From Collinsella intestinalis DSM 13280 (GTDB lineage: Bacteria > Actinomycetota > Coriobacteriia > Coriobacteriales > Coriobacteriaceae), in NCBI RefSeq assembly GCF_000156175.1, contig NZ_GG692710.1, forward strand, positions 326,706 through 390,705: DNA of 64,000 nt, in the 5' to 3' direction. A program made the position numbers and the translations under genes. Of the stretch, positions 16,086 through 23,271 are shown one piece after another. Position 1 is the stretch's first letter. Every line of letters starts with the position of its first letter. Below the pieces are notes generated by a model. That model had not been told where the DNA came from and did not search any database. It saw only the letters and a program-made list of their open reading frames with translations.

Positions 16086-16724
16086 ATGGCCGAGAGCAAG
16101 CCTATATTCGACCTTTTGGCAAAGGCTCAGTCCGAGATGACCAATCCGAAGATGCGCGGCGAGGGTCAGATCGGCAGCAGGAAGTACTCCTATGCAGAGC
16201 TCTCGGACGTGCTGAATGTCGTGCGCAAGGCCCTGAACGACAACGGGCTCTACCTCCTTCAGAAAACCGTTCGGGAGGATGACGGGACGCTATACATCAG
16301 CACCAACGTATGCCGTGGCGACGCGGTCGTTGAGCTTGACCGCGAATACTACTCCTACGAGACCGACCCGCAGAACTTCGGCAAGCGCGAGACGTATGCG
16401 CGCCGTTACTCGCTCAACAAGGCCTTCGGACTGGCTGGGGAAAACGACTCGGACGGAGATACAGGCCCCGTCAAAGAGCCGAAGAAATCCACCGGGCAGA
16501 CCTTGGGAGGTACCAAGAAGCCCTCGAAGCGCCAGCAGATGCTGGCCAAGGTCGCCAAATACAAGGCCGTGTGCATCGAGCACGGCCTCACCAACGAGGA
16601 GCTTGACGGATACCTGGAGGCGCATTTCCAGACCGATGACCCCGCGAAGCTCACCGACGGGCAGCTGATCGAGTACGGGAAGCAGCTCGCCGAGACGGTC
16701 AAGAAGTACGAGGAGGAGCAATGA
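16086..16724 (+). CDS. erf: ERF-family single-strand annealing protein
   Basis: A 212-residue ERF superfamily protein: SRKYSYAELSDVLNVVRKALNDNGLYLLQ and the DPQNFGKRETYARRYSLNKAFGLAG block are diagnostic. It anneals complementary single strands for phage recombination and genome circularisation. The lysine-rich linker and C-terminal helical domain follow. It overlaps ssb by 4 bases. Confidence 0.9.
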   Translation: MAESKPIFDLLAKAQSEMTNPKMRGEGQIGSRKYSYAELSDVLNVVRKALNDNGLYLLQKTVREDDGTLYISTNVCRGDAVVELDREYYSYETDPQNFGKRETYARRYSLNKAFGLAGENDSDGDTGPVKEPKKSTGQTLGGTKKPSKRQQMLAKVAKYKAVCIEHGLTNEELDGYLEAHFQTDDPAKLTDGQLIEYGKQLAETVKKYEEEQ

Positions 16725-17101
16725 GCATCAACCGTGTGGCCGTGTCCGGCCATTTGACGCGCGACCCCGAGCTTCGCGCCACGACCGGCGGAACGCAAGT
16801 GCTTTCCTTCGGCATCGCGGTCAACGACCGCCGCAAGAACCCCCAATCGGGCGAGTGGGAGGACTACCCGAACTTCGTGGACTGCGCGATGTTCGGCACC
16901 CGTGCGGAGAAGATTCATCGCTACCTGTCGAAGGGCTGCAAGGTGGCTATCGAAGGCAAGCTCCGCTACAGCTCCTGGGAGCGCGACGGACAGCGCCGCA
17001 GCAAGCTCGAAGTCATCGTGGAGGAGATCGAGTTCCTTTCACGCCAGCAGGCCGCCGAGCCGGTGCCTGATGACGTTTTCGACGAAGACATCCCGTTCTA
17101 A
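16721..17101 (+). CDS. ssb: Single-stranded DNA-binding protein
   Basis: A 126-residue SSB: OB-fold start INRVAVSGHLTRDPELRAT, central NFVDCAMFGTRAEKI, and an acidic tail ending DEDIPF, the tip that recruits partner proteins in host SSBs. It works with the ERF protein in recombination and replication. Confidence 0.96.
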   Translation: MSINRVAVSGHLTRDPELRATTGGTQVLSFGIAVNDRRKNPQSGEWEDYPNFVDCAMFGTRAEKIHRYLSKGCKVAIEGKLRYSSWERDGQRRSKLEVIVEEIEFLSRQQAAEPVPDDVFDEDIPF

Positions 17102-17110
17102 GGAGCGAAC

Positions 17111-17458
17111 ATGCGTTACGACATCGGCGAGCTGATCGCCAAGGAGTTCCTTCTCAGCAAGGACTTGAAGAGCGTCGACATGACAGGCTACGAGTGCGAC
17201 GAGGGGAAGGCCGACGCCATCTGCATCGACGAGTCTGGCTGCCACGTCCTCGTGAACGTCGAGACCCACCGCAAGCGCGGTGTCGAGGAACCCAAGCAGG
17301 TCTACAACGTTAAGCGCATGCGCCGCGTGCTCATGTGCTACCTGGCTGACCACCCCGAGGTGAAGGCCGCGCGCTATGACCACATCCTCACGACCATCTA
17401 CACCGGCAACGGCGCCGAGGTCGCCTACACGCCCGGCCTCGCCTCCAAGGAGCGCTAG
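17111..17458 (+). CDS. YraN-like (UPF0102) domain protein
   Basis: A 115-residue protein whose middle resembles the YraN/UPF0102 nuclease-like fold: DAICIDESGCHVLVNVETHRKRG, then YNVKRMRRVLMCYLADHP and YDHILTTIYTG. In YraN the segment contains acidic and Lys residues of a PD-(D/E)XK-type core; here the N-terminal part is short. AAGGAGCGAAC precedes the ATG. Nuclease activity is unproven. Confidence 0.55.
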   Translation: MRYDIGELIAKEFLLSKDLKSVDMTGYECDEGKADAICIDESGCHVLVNVETHRKRGVEEPKQVYNVKRMRRVLMCYLADHPEVKAARYDHILTTIYTGNGAEVAYTPGLASKER

Positions 17459-17460
17459 GC

Positions 17461-17925
17461 ATGGAGGGGTGCACGGAACAAGAGTTCACGTGGTCTCCGA
17501 GGCTTACCAGGGCTTTAGAGCGCATACCGGAAGAGCGTCAGGCTGCGCTCTTCCGGGCGCTCGTCCGCTATGGCACCTACGGTATCGAGCCTGAGTTGGC
17601 TTGGCCGCTCGACGCCATATTCGAATCACTCAGAGACTGCATTGATGGCAAGAAAAAGCCGATGCGCGCTCGGAGGTCATCCGGTGCGGAGAGAAAGCCG
17701 CTGCCCCCGCGTATCAGATACGAGGTGCTTGAACGAGACGGCTACACGTGTCAGTACTGCGGCGCGAAAGCGCCAAGTGTCACGCTTCATGTCGACCATA
17801 TCGTTCCGGTTGCCGAAGGCGGCACCGACGACCTGAGCAACCTCGTTGCTGCGTGTGAGTACTGCAACCTTGGCAAGAGCAGCTTGCCGACGTCGAGGTT
17901 TACGGGAGGTGAAAAGAATGGCTGA
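17461..17925 (+). CDS. HNH endonuclease fused to a DUF6291-like domain
   Basis: A 154-residue protein. Residues 1-60 resemble the start of the DUF6291 replisome-organiser domain in the next gene (RIPEERQAALFRALVRYGTYG). Residues 80-145 are an HNH nuclease: YTCQYCG, LHVDHIVPVAEGG, NLVAACEYCN. Such HNH enzymes nick or cut DNA and are often phage-borne. It overlaps the next gene by 8 bases. A recent partial duplication with domain replacement is a possible origin. Confidence 0.85.
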   Translation: MEGCTEQEFTWSPRLTRALERIPEERQAALFRALVRYGTYGIEPELAWPLDAIFESLRDCIDGKKKPMRARRSSGAERKPLPPRIRYEVLERDGYTCQYCGAKAPSVTLHVDHIVPVAEGGTDDLSNLVAACEYCNLGKSSLPTSRFTGGEKNG

Positions 17926-18541
17926 GGCGTTCACGGTGTTCGAGAAGTTCGGCGACGTGTGCGCCGAGCTCAATGAGCAGGATCGAAAGGAGCTTATCTA
18001 CGCGATCAATATGTACGGAATGTTCGGCGAAGAGGTGGAGCTTCCCTACATGCTCAGAGCTCTGTTCATATCGCTCAAGGAGGATATAGACAACTCGAAG
18101 GCCATGCGGTTGCGTGGTTCTAAGGGAGGCCGTCCCAAAAGCAGGCCACAGGTTTCCGAAGCGGTGGAACAAGAGGTTTATGAACTCAAGAAACCAGTGG
18201 TTTCAGAATCGCGTGAACCACTGGTTTCCGATGATCAAGCGATATCGGAAAGCCAATCCAAACCAGACCAAACCAGTCCAGTCCAATCCAAACCAGAGGT
18301 GGTGAAGCGCAAGCGCTTCAAGCCGCCCACCCCGCAGGAGGCGGACGCATACGCGGCGGAGTGGTGCCGGGAGAACGGCTACGACCCTTCGGGGTTCACC
18401 GGTAGCAAGTTCGTCGACTTCTACGCCAGCAAGGGCTGGGTCGTCGGCAAGAGCCCGATGAAGGACTGGAAGGCGGCTGCGAGGAACTGGATCGTGAAGG
18501 ACTGCAGGAAGGGGGCTCGGAATGAGTACAGCGATTTCTGA
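17918..18541 (+). CDS. DUF6291 replisome organiser / replication initiator
   Basis: A 207-residue protein: an N-terminal DUF6291-type helical domain (1-60), a variable linker rich in S, K, P and Q (about 80-125) encoded by short DNA repeats, and a C-terminal domain (PPTPQEADAYAAEWCRENGY, DFYASKGWVVGKSPMKDWKAAARNW) typical of phage replication-initiation proteins. It lies directly before a DnaC-like loader. The ATG at 17918 is preceded by GGGAGGTGAAAAGA. Confidence 0.8.
   Translation: MAEAFTVFEKFGDVCAELNEQDRKELIYAINMYGMFGEEVELPYMLRALFISLKEDIDNSKAMRLRGSKGGRPKSRPQVSEAVEQEVYELKKPVVSESREPLVSDDQAISESQSKPDQTSPVQSKPEVVKRKRFKPPTPQEADAYAAEWCRENGYDPSGFTGSKFVDFYASKGWVVGKSPMKDWKAAARNWIVKDCRKGARNEYSDF
18190..18296. 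repeat. Iteron cluster, candidate phage replication origin
   Basis: Inside the replisome-organiser linker lie an inverted pair (GAAACCAGTGGTTTC at 18190-18204 and GAACCACTGGTTTC at 18215-18228) and CCAAACCAG at 18258, 18268 and 18288, with a degenerate copy CCAGTCCAA in the same 10-bp register at 18278. Phages such as lambda carry the origin within the initiator gene, so this is the best origin candidate in the window. Confidence 0.55.
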
Positions 18542-19100
18542 TGCTCGCGCAGAGGCCATGGCCAAGATTCGGGCCTCGCAGCTTCGCTCCGCCGGGCTTG
18601 TCGGCGAGTACGCCCGTGCCGATTGCGAGCTCGGCCACAGGCTCTACGAGTTGGCCAAGGAAGGGGTCGGAGCGTACGTGCACGGGGAGTCCGGGCGAGG
18701 CAAGACCTACGCCGCGTCCTGCGCGGTGCGCATGTGGGTCGATTCCGGCGGGAAGGCGCGCCTCGTCTCGGCGCCCAGGCTCATGGAGGAGATCTACGCG
18801 GGCTTCGAGAGGGACGGCGACAAGCACGCGCTCGACAGGGCGTGCCGAATCCCGCTTCTCGCCCTGGATGACTTCGGCATGGAGAGGCCGACCGAGACCG
18901 CCATCGAGAAGCTCTCCATCCTGGTCGACGAGAGGGTCAAGGCCGGGCTGCCGACCATCTTCACCAGCAACATGCGAATTGGTGTGCTCTCGAACTCATG
19001 GGGCGAGGTCCCGGGCAAGCGCCTGGCGTCGAGGGTCATAGGCTCCTGCAGGATCGTGGAGCTAGAGGGCGAGGATTGGAGGGTCAAGTGCCGACCATGA
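18522..19100 (+). CDS. DnaC/IstB-like helicase loader ATPase
   Basis: A 192-residue AAA+ ATPase with Walker A GESGRGKT and Walker B LLALDDFGMERP, then the sensor segment PTIFTSNM. It probably loads the host replicative helicase onto the phage origin with the upstream initiator. The start overlaps the upstream gene by 20 bases; the stop overlaps the next start (ATGA). Confidence 0.9.
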   Translation: MSTAISDARAEAMAKIRASQLRSAGLVGEYARADCELGHRLYELAKEGVGAYVHGESGRGKTYAASCAVRMWVDSGGKARLVSAPRLMEEIYAGFERDGDKHALDRACRIPLLALDDFGMERPTETAIEKLSILVDERVKAGLPTIFTSNMRIGVLSNSWGEVPGKRLASRVIGSCRIVELEGEDWRVKCRP

Positions 19101-19546
19101 GCCAGCTGAGGGGCCTGCCCCTCGAACGTGCAGAGCTGTTCGGCAAGCCCAGCATCGGCGCGCGCTACACCCATGGGGCGAGCTACGAGCGAACCGGGGA
19201 ACGGTGCTGCATCTGCCATCGACCAGCCACCAACTGCCACCACGTCGCGCCGAGGAGGCTCGGCGAGCGGTTCTCCCTCGTGACCCCGGACAGGACGTGG
19301 CTGCTGCGAAGCCCGCTCTTCGCCCTGTGCGGCTCCGGCACCACGGGGTGCCACAACGGGTTCCACGGCGGCTCAGCGCTCACTGCCCGCTGGATGTGGG
19401 ACGACCCGCAGTACGAGCGTTGGTGGTGGGACGGAATCCTCCTTGAGCAGTGGGGGCCTCACGCCGAGGAGCTTTACGGATTCGGCTTCTGGCGAATCGA
19501 AGACAAGAAACACGATCGGTTGATCGAGATCAGAGAGGGGAACTGA
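19097..19546 (+). CDS. HNH-like zinc-binding protein
   Basis: A 149-residue protein with CCICHRPATNCHHVAPRR, later LCGSGTTGCHNGFHGG, a pattern of Cys/His pairs around a His-His typical of HNH/NinG-type nucleases. The C-terminal half is Trp-rich (YERWWWDGILLEQWG). Nuclease function is likely but not proven. It is coupled to the helicase loader through an ATGA overlap. Confidence 0.7.
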   Translation: MSQLRGLPLERAELFGKPSIGARYTHGASYERTGERCCICHRPATNCHHVAPRRLGERFSLVTPDRTWLLRSPLFALCGSGTTGCHNGFHGGSALTARWMWDDPQYERWWWDGILLEQWGPHAEELYGFGFWRIEDKKHDRLIEIREGN

Positions 19547-19547
19547 A

Positions 19548-19925
19548 ATGGAATTCAACACCTGCGAGGAGTACGTGCTTGCCGAGCTGGAGAGCGCCCA
19601 GGAGGCCGCCTTCACTCTCAACGAGGAGGTCGAGCGCCTTGAGACCGAGAACCGGCTTCTCAGGGAGCGCCTTGAGGCGCAGCCCGACCCGGTACGGAAG
19701 ACCATCTGCAACGCGGGGCGAGCGCGTATTTTCGACTCATGCACGAACATCTACAAGAGCGTTAAGGACGAGGAGACGTTCGTTCCATTCAAGGACTGGT
19801 GCCTGGAGTGCGTGCTCGGCTTCAATCTGCCCAAGGGAATCTCCAAGACGCAGTTCGTGGAGGAATTCGAGCCGGAGTTCCTTGAGGCCTACAACGAGCG
19901 CCTTGCCGAGGAATCGGAGGTTTAG
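19548..19925 (+). CDS. Acidic coiled-coil protein of unknown function
   Basis: A 125-residue protein with an N-terminal coiled coil (LNEEVERLETENRLLRERLEA) and a helical acidic C-terminus. AGAGGGGAACTGAA precedes the ATG. No family recognised. Confidence 0.65.
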   Translation: MEFNTCEEYVLAELESAQEAAFTLNEEVERLETENRLLRERLEAQPDPVRKTICNAGRARIFDSCTNIYKSVKDEETFVPFKDWCLECVLGFNLPKGISKTQFVEEFEPEFLEAYNERLAEESEV

Positions 19926-19927
19926 CC

Positions 19928-20200
19928 ATGGAGGGGCCTGAGATCATCGAGCGGTACCGGGTGGAGATCGATGAGTTGGAAGCGCGGCGCGACTTCTCCG
20001 GCGCGAACCGCAAGCGCATCGAGATGCACAAGGCCTTGCGGGCCGCGGGCGTCTCCGGCGACATCGGGATGAGCAGATACCAGCGCGAGAAGCACGCGCA
20101 GCGCTTGAAGCGCGCCGGTTGCAGCGCCGAGGAGATCGCCAAGGCCATGGAGGTCAGCGTCTCCGAGGTGCGGTCGCTCATCAAGGGGGCGTCGCGGTGA
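19928..20200 (+). CDS. Small HTH protein
   Basis: A 90-residue protein with a C-terminal helix-turn-helix (HAQRLKRAGCSAEEIAKAMEVSVSEVRSLI) after a charged helical part. Probably DNA-binding; it might be a middle or late gene regulator, which is inference only. Confidence 0.65.
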   Translation: MEGPEIIERYRVEIDELEARRDFSGANRKRIEMHKALRAAGVSGDIGMSRYQREKHAQRLKRAGCSAEEIAKAMEVSVSEVRSLIKGASR

Positions 20201-20655
20201 TCGGCGTCATCCCCGGGCAGATGGCGCTCGACCTGTTCCCCGAGCCATCGAGGCCCGATGCCGCCGAGTCGTGCATCTCTCGCCTCGTGTCCATGGGGTG
20301 CGACGAGGAAAGGGTCGCCCCCATGGTGCGCGAGCTGTTCGGTAGGTTCGGCGCGCCCGAGGCTCGCGACCGCGCCAATTGCCTGGCGTACTTCTACGGC
20401 GCCAGGCCGATACCGAGGTTGAGGTCCTGCCCTCCGTCCGCCATCGGCCTGTTCGACGGCTCCATCGACTACCACGTCGTGTGGGACAGGTGCTGGGCGG
20501 CCCGCTGGGCTCCGCTGCGGGACGTGTTTGAGGTCCGTGAGTGGCGCTACAACTACCGGAGGCCCTACACGGGGGCGCCGGTGTTCATCTGGTACGTCGA
20601 CAACAAGGGGCGCGAGGTAAAGCGCCCGTATGAGGAGGGTGCATGCGAAGGATAG
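20197..20655 (+). CDS. Early-region protein of unknown function
   Basis: A 152-residue protein beginning at a GTG that overlaps the upstream stop (GTGA). It has a helical first half (SCISRLVSMGCDEERVAPMVRELFG) and an aromatic-rich second half (WRYNYRRPYTGAPVFIWYVD). An ATG 24 bases downstream is an alternative. No family recognised. Confidence 0.6.
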   Translation: MIGVIPGQMALDLFPEPSRPDAAESCISRLVSMGCDEERVAPMVRELFGRFGAPEARDRANCLAYFYGARPIPRLRSCPPSAIGLFDGSIDYHVVWDRCWAARWAPLRDVFEVREWRYNYRRPYTGAPVFIWYVDNKGREVKRPYEEGACEG

Positions 20656-20780
20656 CGGTGGTCTTGGCCATAGTTGCCTCTTTGACCGTACCTGCGGCCA
20701 TCGCCTGCAAGATTTACGAGCTCGTGAAGCTGCTGGCGGCGGGTTTGCTGCTACTGGTGCTTATGAGCGGATTGGATTAG
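20643..20780 (+). CDS. Very small membrane protein
   Basis: A 45-residue protein with a signal-like helix (RRIAVVLAIVASLTVPAAIA) and a second hydrophobic stretch (LVKLLAAGLLLLVLMSG). GAGGAGGGT lies 4-5 bases before the ATG, a strong ribosome binding site. It overlaps the end of the upstream gene by 13 bases and sits just before a lipoprotein. Confidence 0.55.
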   Translation: MRRIAVVLAIVASLTVPAAIACKIYELVKLLAAGLLLLVLMSGLD

Positions 20781-20782
20781 GG

Positions 20783-21184
20783 ATGAAACGAAAGATTATC
20801 GCCTGCGCACTCGCGGTCGCCATGGCCGCGTCGACCATCGGCCTGACCGGATGCACGGAGAAGGACAGGGTCAGTTGGAACGTCTCCCAGGAGGCGAACA
20901 ACTTCAACGCCGTGCGACGGTTGACGGTGATCAACACGCTGTCCGATAAGGTCCTCCTGCAGATGACGGGGACGTTTGCTATCCAAACCGATCCGGACAC
21001 GAACGAACTGCAGGTCATCTGCGAGCTTGAGAACGGCGAGTACCAAAAGCACTTCGTCTACCTCAACAAGTTCACGACCTACACGGTGGAGGACATCTCG
21101 GGCAGCGATGTGGACAAGTACAGCTACGAGCTGAACTTCATGCCGGAGTTCCTGCCGGGCGTGAAGATCACGGCTAAGGAGTAA
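20783..21184 (+). CDS. Phage beta-sandwich lipoprotein
   Basis: A 133-residue lipoprotein: signal peptide with lipobox LTGC (Cys at residue 23), then a beta-rich domain (NFNAVRRLTVINTLSDKVLLQMTGTFAIQ; KHFVYLNKFTTYTVEDI). Similar phage lipoproteins occur widely in Firmicute and actinobacterial prophages. Some phage lipoproteins block DNA entry of related phages; whether this one does is not shown here. Confidence 0.75.
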   Translation: MKRKIIACALAVAMAASTIGLTGCTEKDRVSWNVSQEANNFNAVRRLTVINTLSDKVLLQMTGTFAIQTDPDTNELQVICELENGEYQKHFVYLNKFTTYTVEDISGSDVDKYSYELNFMPEFLPGVKITAKE

Positions 21185-21188
21185 TCGC

Positions 21189-21398
21189 ATGGAGCTCAAG
21201 GAGTGCCCCTTCTGCGGGGGCAAGGCGCACGTGGCGGAGAACGTGAGCGTGTACGGGACCATGTTCGCCGCGTGCTGCGACGACGTCGAGGGATGCCCCG
21301 CCGGAACACCCGGCAATTGGTGGAAGTCCGAAGAGGAGGCCGCTGGCAAATGGAACACCCGGTCTGCCCAGGTGGCGCGGAACGGTGATTCCGAATGA
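21189..21398 (+). CDS. lar: Lar-family restriction alleviation protein
   Basis: A 69-residue protein with the Lar pattern: LKECPFCGGKA at the start, CCDD in the middle and EEEAAGKWNTR at the end. Lar proteins modulate type I restriction-modification to protect incoming phage DNA. AAGGAGTAATCGC precedes the ATG. Confidence 0.85.
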   Translation: MELKECPFCGGKAHVAENVSVYGTMFAACCDDVEGCPAGTPGNWWKSEEEAAGKWNTRSAQVARNGDSE

Positions 21399-21739
21399 GA
21401 GACCCCAATGAGGTCCTGCACGGCCCTTTCGACATCGAGACCCACAAGGACACCTTCGTCCATTACTTGGAGGTCTGCATCGAATCAGATGGAACCGTTC
21501 ACTATGCGGTCCCTAGCCATCAGAGATGGCTGCTCGAGCGCTTCATGGACCGCGAGGGGATTGAGGCCGATCTGGAGGCCTGGGAGCGCATCCCTCCTTA
21601 TGGAGTCACCGACTGGCTTTGCCGCGAAATTGGATGCATTGCGGTGTGGGAAGACCGGTTCTCTGGCGTGCCGAACGCCAAGCAGCGTGCCGCGCTGAGG
21701 CGGTTGAGGCTCGCCGGGCTTTACAAGGGATCGTGTTAG
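21395..21739 (+). CDS. Phage protein of unknown function
   Basis: A 114-residue protein without recognised family (YLEVCIESDGTVHYAVPSHQ; GVTDWLCREIGCIAVW). It is coupled to lar through an ATGA overlap. Confidence 0.6.
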   Translation: MRDPNEVLHGPFDIETHKDTFVHYLEVCIESDGTVHYAVPSHQRWLLERFMDREGIEADLEAWERIPPYGVTDWLCREIGCIAVWEDRFSGVPNAKQRAALRRLRLAGLYKGSC

Positions 21740-21751
21740 ACGGGAGGAATG

Positions 21752-22480
21752 ATGGCCGTAAACGAGAGCGTAAGAGCGGCTGGCATAGATCTTGCGCATA
21801 TTGTCAGAGAAATTGCAAAAGACGAGGTGAGTGCGGAATTGCAGCGGTGCCCTGGAGGCTTGACCGAGAAGGAGCGCCGCATCCTCGACATGTGGCCCAG
21901 GTTCGAGGACGGCGAGCTCGTGATGCCTGGCGATAAGGTCCATTACGCCTCGGCGCACAATGACGAAACCGAGATAGAGGTCGAGTCAATCACGGCGATG
22001 GACGGCTATTTCGTGCTCTGCGATGACGAGTGCCGGTCGAACCAGTACGAACAGGGGCAGCGCGTCAAGCGCCCCGCACCCAAAGTCCTGGACGCCGACG
22101 GGGTGGAGATCAAGGTAGGCGACACGGTGTGGTACCGGAGCCTGTCTACCGGTGACCGCATGCGAAAGGCCACGGTGACCGGCTTCGGCGAGCACAGCCT
22201 GGACGGGCCGCTTGCGACGCTCAAAGACGAAGCGGGCGGAACTTGGCACATCGACCCGAAGAAGATCACCCACACCCGCCCGGACAGTTGGGAGCGGCTT
22301 GAGGAGGACGCGTGCAACAGCATCTGCGGGTACTTCGGAAAAGGGGTGAGCGAATGCGACGACTGCCCTGCCAATGCCATCGCGGCAAACTCCGACGAAT
22401 TTGAGTGCTGCGAGCGCGCGGTGAAACTCGACATCGTCCGCCGCGCCAAGGCGCTCGCAAAGGTGGAGGTGGCCGAATGA
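21752..22480 (+). CDS. Phage protein with repeated surface-like domain
   Basis: A 242-residue protein with VLDADGVEIKVGDTVWYRSLSTGDR, a module seen in coriobacterial phage proteins, and a Cys-rich C-terminal part (CNSICGYFGKGVSECDDC). The second of two adjacent ATGs (21752) is chosen because GGGAGG ends four bases before it. No enzymatic motif is seen. Confidence 0.65.
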   Translation: MAVNESVRAAGIDLAHIVREIAKDEVSAELQRCPGGLTEKERRILDMWPRFEDGELVMPGDKVHYASAHNDETEIEVESITAMDGYFVLCDDECRSNQYEQGQRVKRPAPKVLDADGVEIKVGDTVWYRSLSTGDRMRKATVTGFGEHSLDGPLATLKDEAGGTWHIDPKKITHTRPDSWERLEEDACNSICGYFGKGVSECDDCPANAIAANSDEFECCERAVKLDIVRRAKALAKVEVAE

Positions 22481-22743
22481 CACCGAGTATCGAGGAGCGC
22501 AGGCGGGTTTCGGACAAGCTCGCCGAGCTCGTCACGTCAACCAACGTGAACTGGCCCCAGCTGTTCGACGCGCTGGGGACGCCTGGCCGGGATGTGACGG
22601 TGCTCTACCTTGCCGGCCTCATCGACCCGTTCGCATGGAAGGTCACCGTCGCGGACAACGAGCGGCTTTTGGATAGATGCAGGGAGCTTGAGGCCGAGAA
22701 CTCCCGTCTCAAGGCGGCTTTGGCAAAGGGGGTTGAGCGATGA
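22477..22743 (+). CDS. Small helical phage protein
   Basis: An 88-residue protein ending in a leucine-rich coiled coil (NERLLDRCRELEAENSRLKAAL). Coupled by ATGA overlaps on both sides. Unknown function. Confidence 0.6.
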   Translation: MTPSIEERRRVSDKLAELVTSTNVNWPQLFDALGTPGRDVTVLYLAGLIDPFAWKVTVADNERLLDRCRELEAENSRLKAALAKGVER

Positions 22744-22970
22744 GAATCCCGTTCTGGCTTCGACATCCGATCAGGTCCGTGCGGATGCGACTTATCCCGC
22801 CGTGCGCTCGATGCGCTCATAGGAGCTTTGATTTCGGGCACGTTCACTGTCGTTGCCCGGCTTACATCGAGCATATCGACAAGACAGAGTGCGTTTTCAT
22901 CAGGTATGGAGACGCCATTGATGTGCGGGGTGGCAACTACTGCCGCTTCTCACCCAGGGAGGAGAAATGA
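22740..22970 (+). CDS. Small Cys-rich phage protein 1
   Basis: A 76-residue basic protein with cysteines in PPCARC, HVHCRCP, TECVF and NYCRF, suggesting metal binding. Coupled to its neighbours. Unknown function. Confidence 0.55.
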   Translation: MRIPFWLRHPIRSVRMRLIPPCARCAHRSFDFGHVHCRCPAYIEHIDKTECVFIRYGDAIDVRGGNYCRFSPREEK

Positions 22971-23128
22971 GCTTCGGGTTGCGGGACGAGGACTGGGTCG
23001 AACCCGACCCGGAGCCGATCATCAAGTGCCGGGACTGCGAGTTCTGGGAGAGGTGCCCAAGCGGATGCGAATGGGGATGGTGCACCGACCACCGGTGCGA
23101 GTTCACGAGAGAGGACGATGAGTGCTGA
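22967..23128 (+). CDS. Small Cys-rich phage protein 2
   Basis: A 53-residue acidic protein with three CxxC-like groups (CRDC, CPSGC, CTDHRC), probably a zinc finger. AGGGAGGAG precedes the ATG. Confidence 0.5.
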   Translation: MSFGLRDEDWVEPDPEPIIKCRDCEFWERCPSGCEWGWCTDHRCEFTREDDEC

Positions 23129-23268
23129 TGAGAAAACATGACTGGAGCACGATGAGGGGCGAGGTGACGGGCGCGTTCGGCTGCGTGACCGCAGCCCTCG
23201 TCTGCATCGCCATCGACGCGGGCCTTGTTGCCCTGATCGCATGGCTCATCCGGACGATTGCGGGGTAG
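23128..23268 (+). CDS. Small single-pass membrane protein
   Basis: A 46-residue protein with a transmembrane helix (CVTAALVCIAIDAGLVALIAWLI). Its ATG shares one base with the upstream stop (TGATG). Unknown function. Confidence 0.45.
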   Translation: MRKHDWSTMRGEVTGAFGCVTAALVCIAIDAGLVALIAWLIRTIAG

Positions 23269-23271
23269 CAG

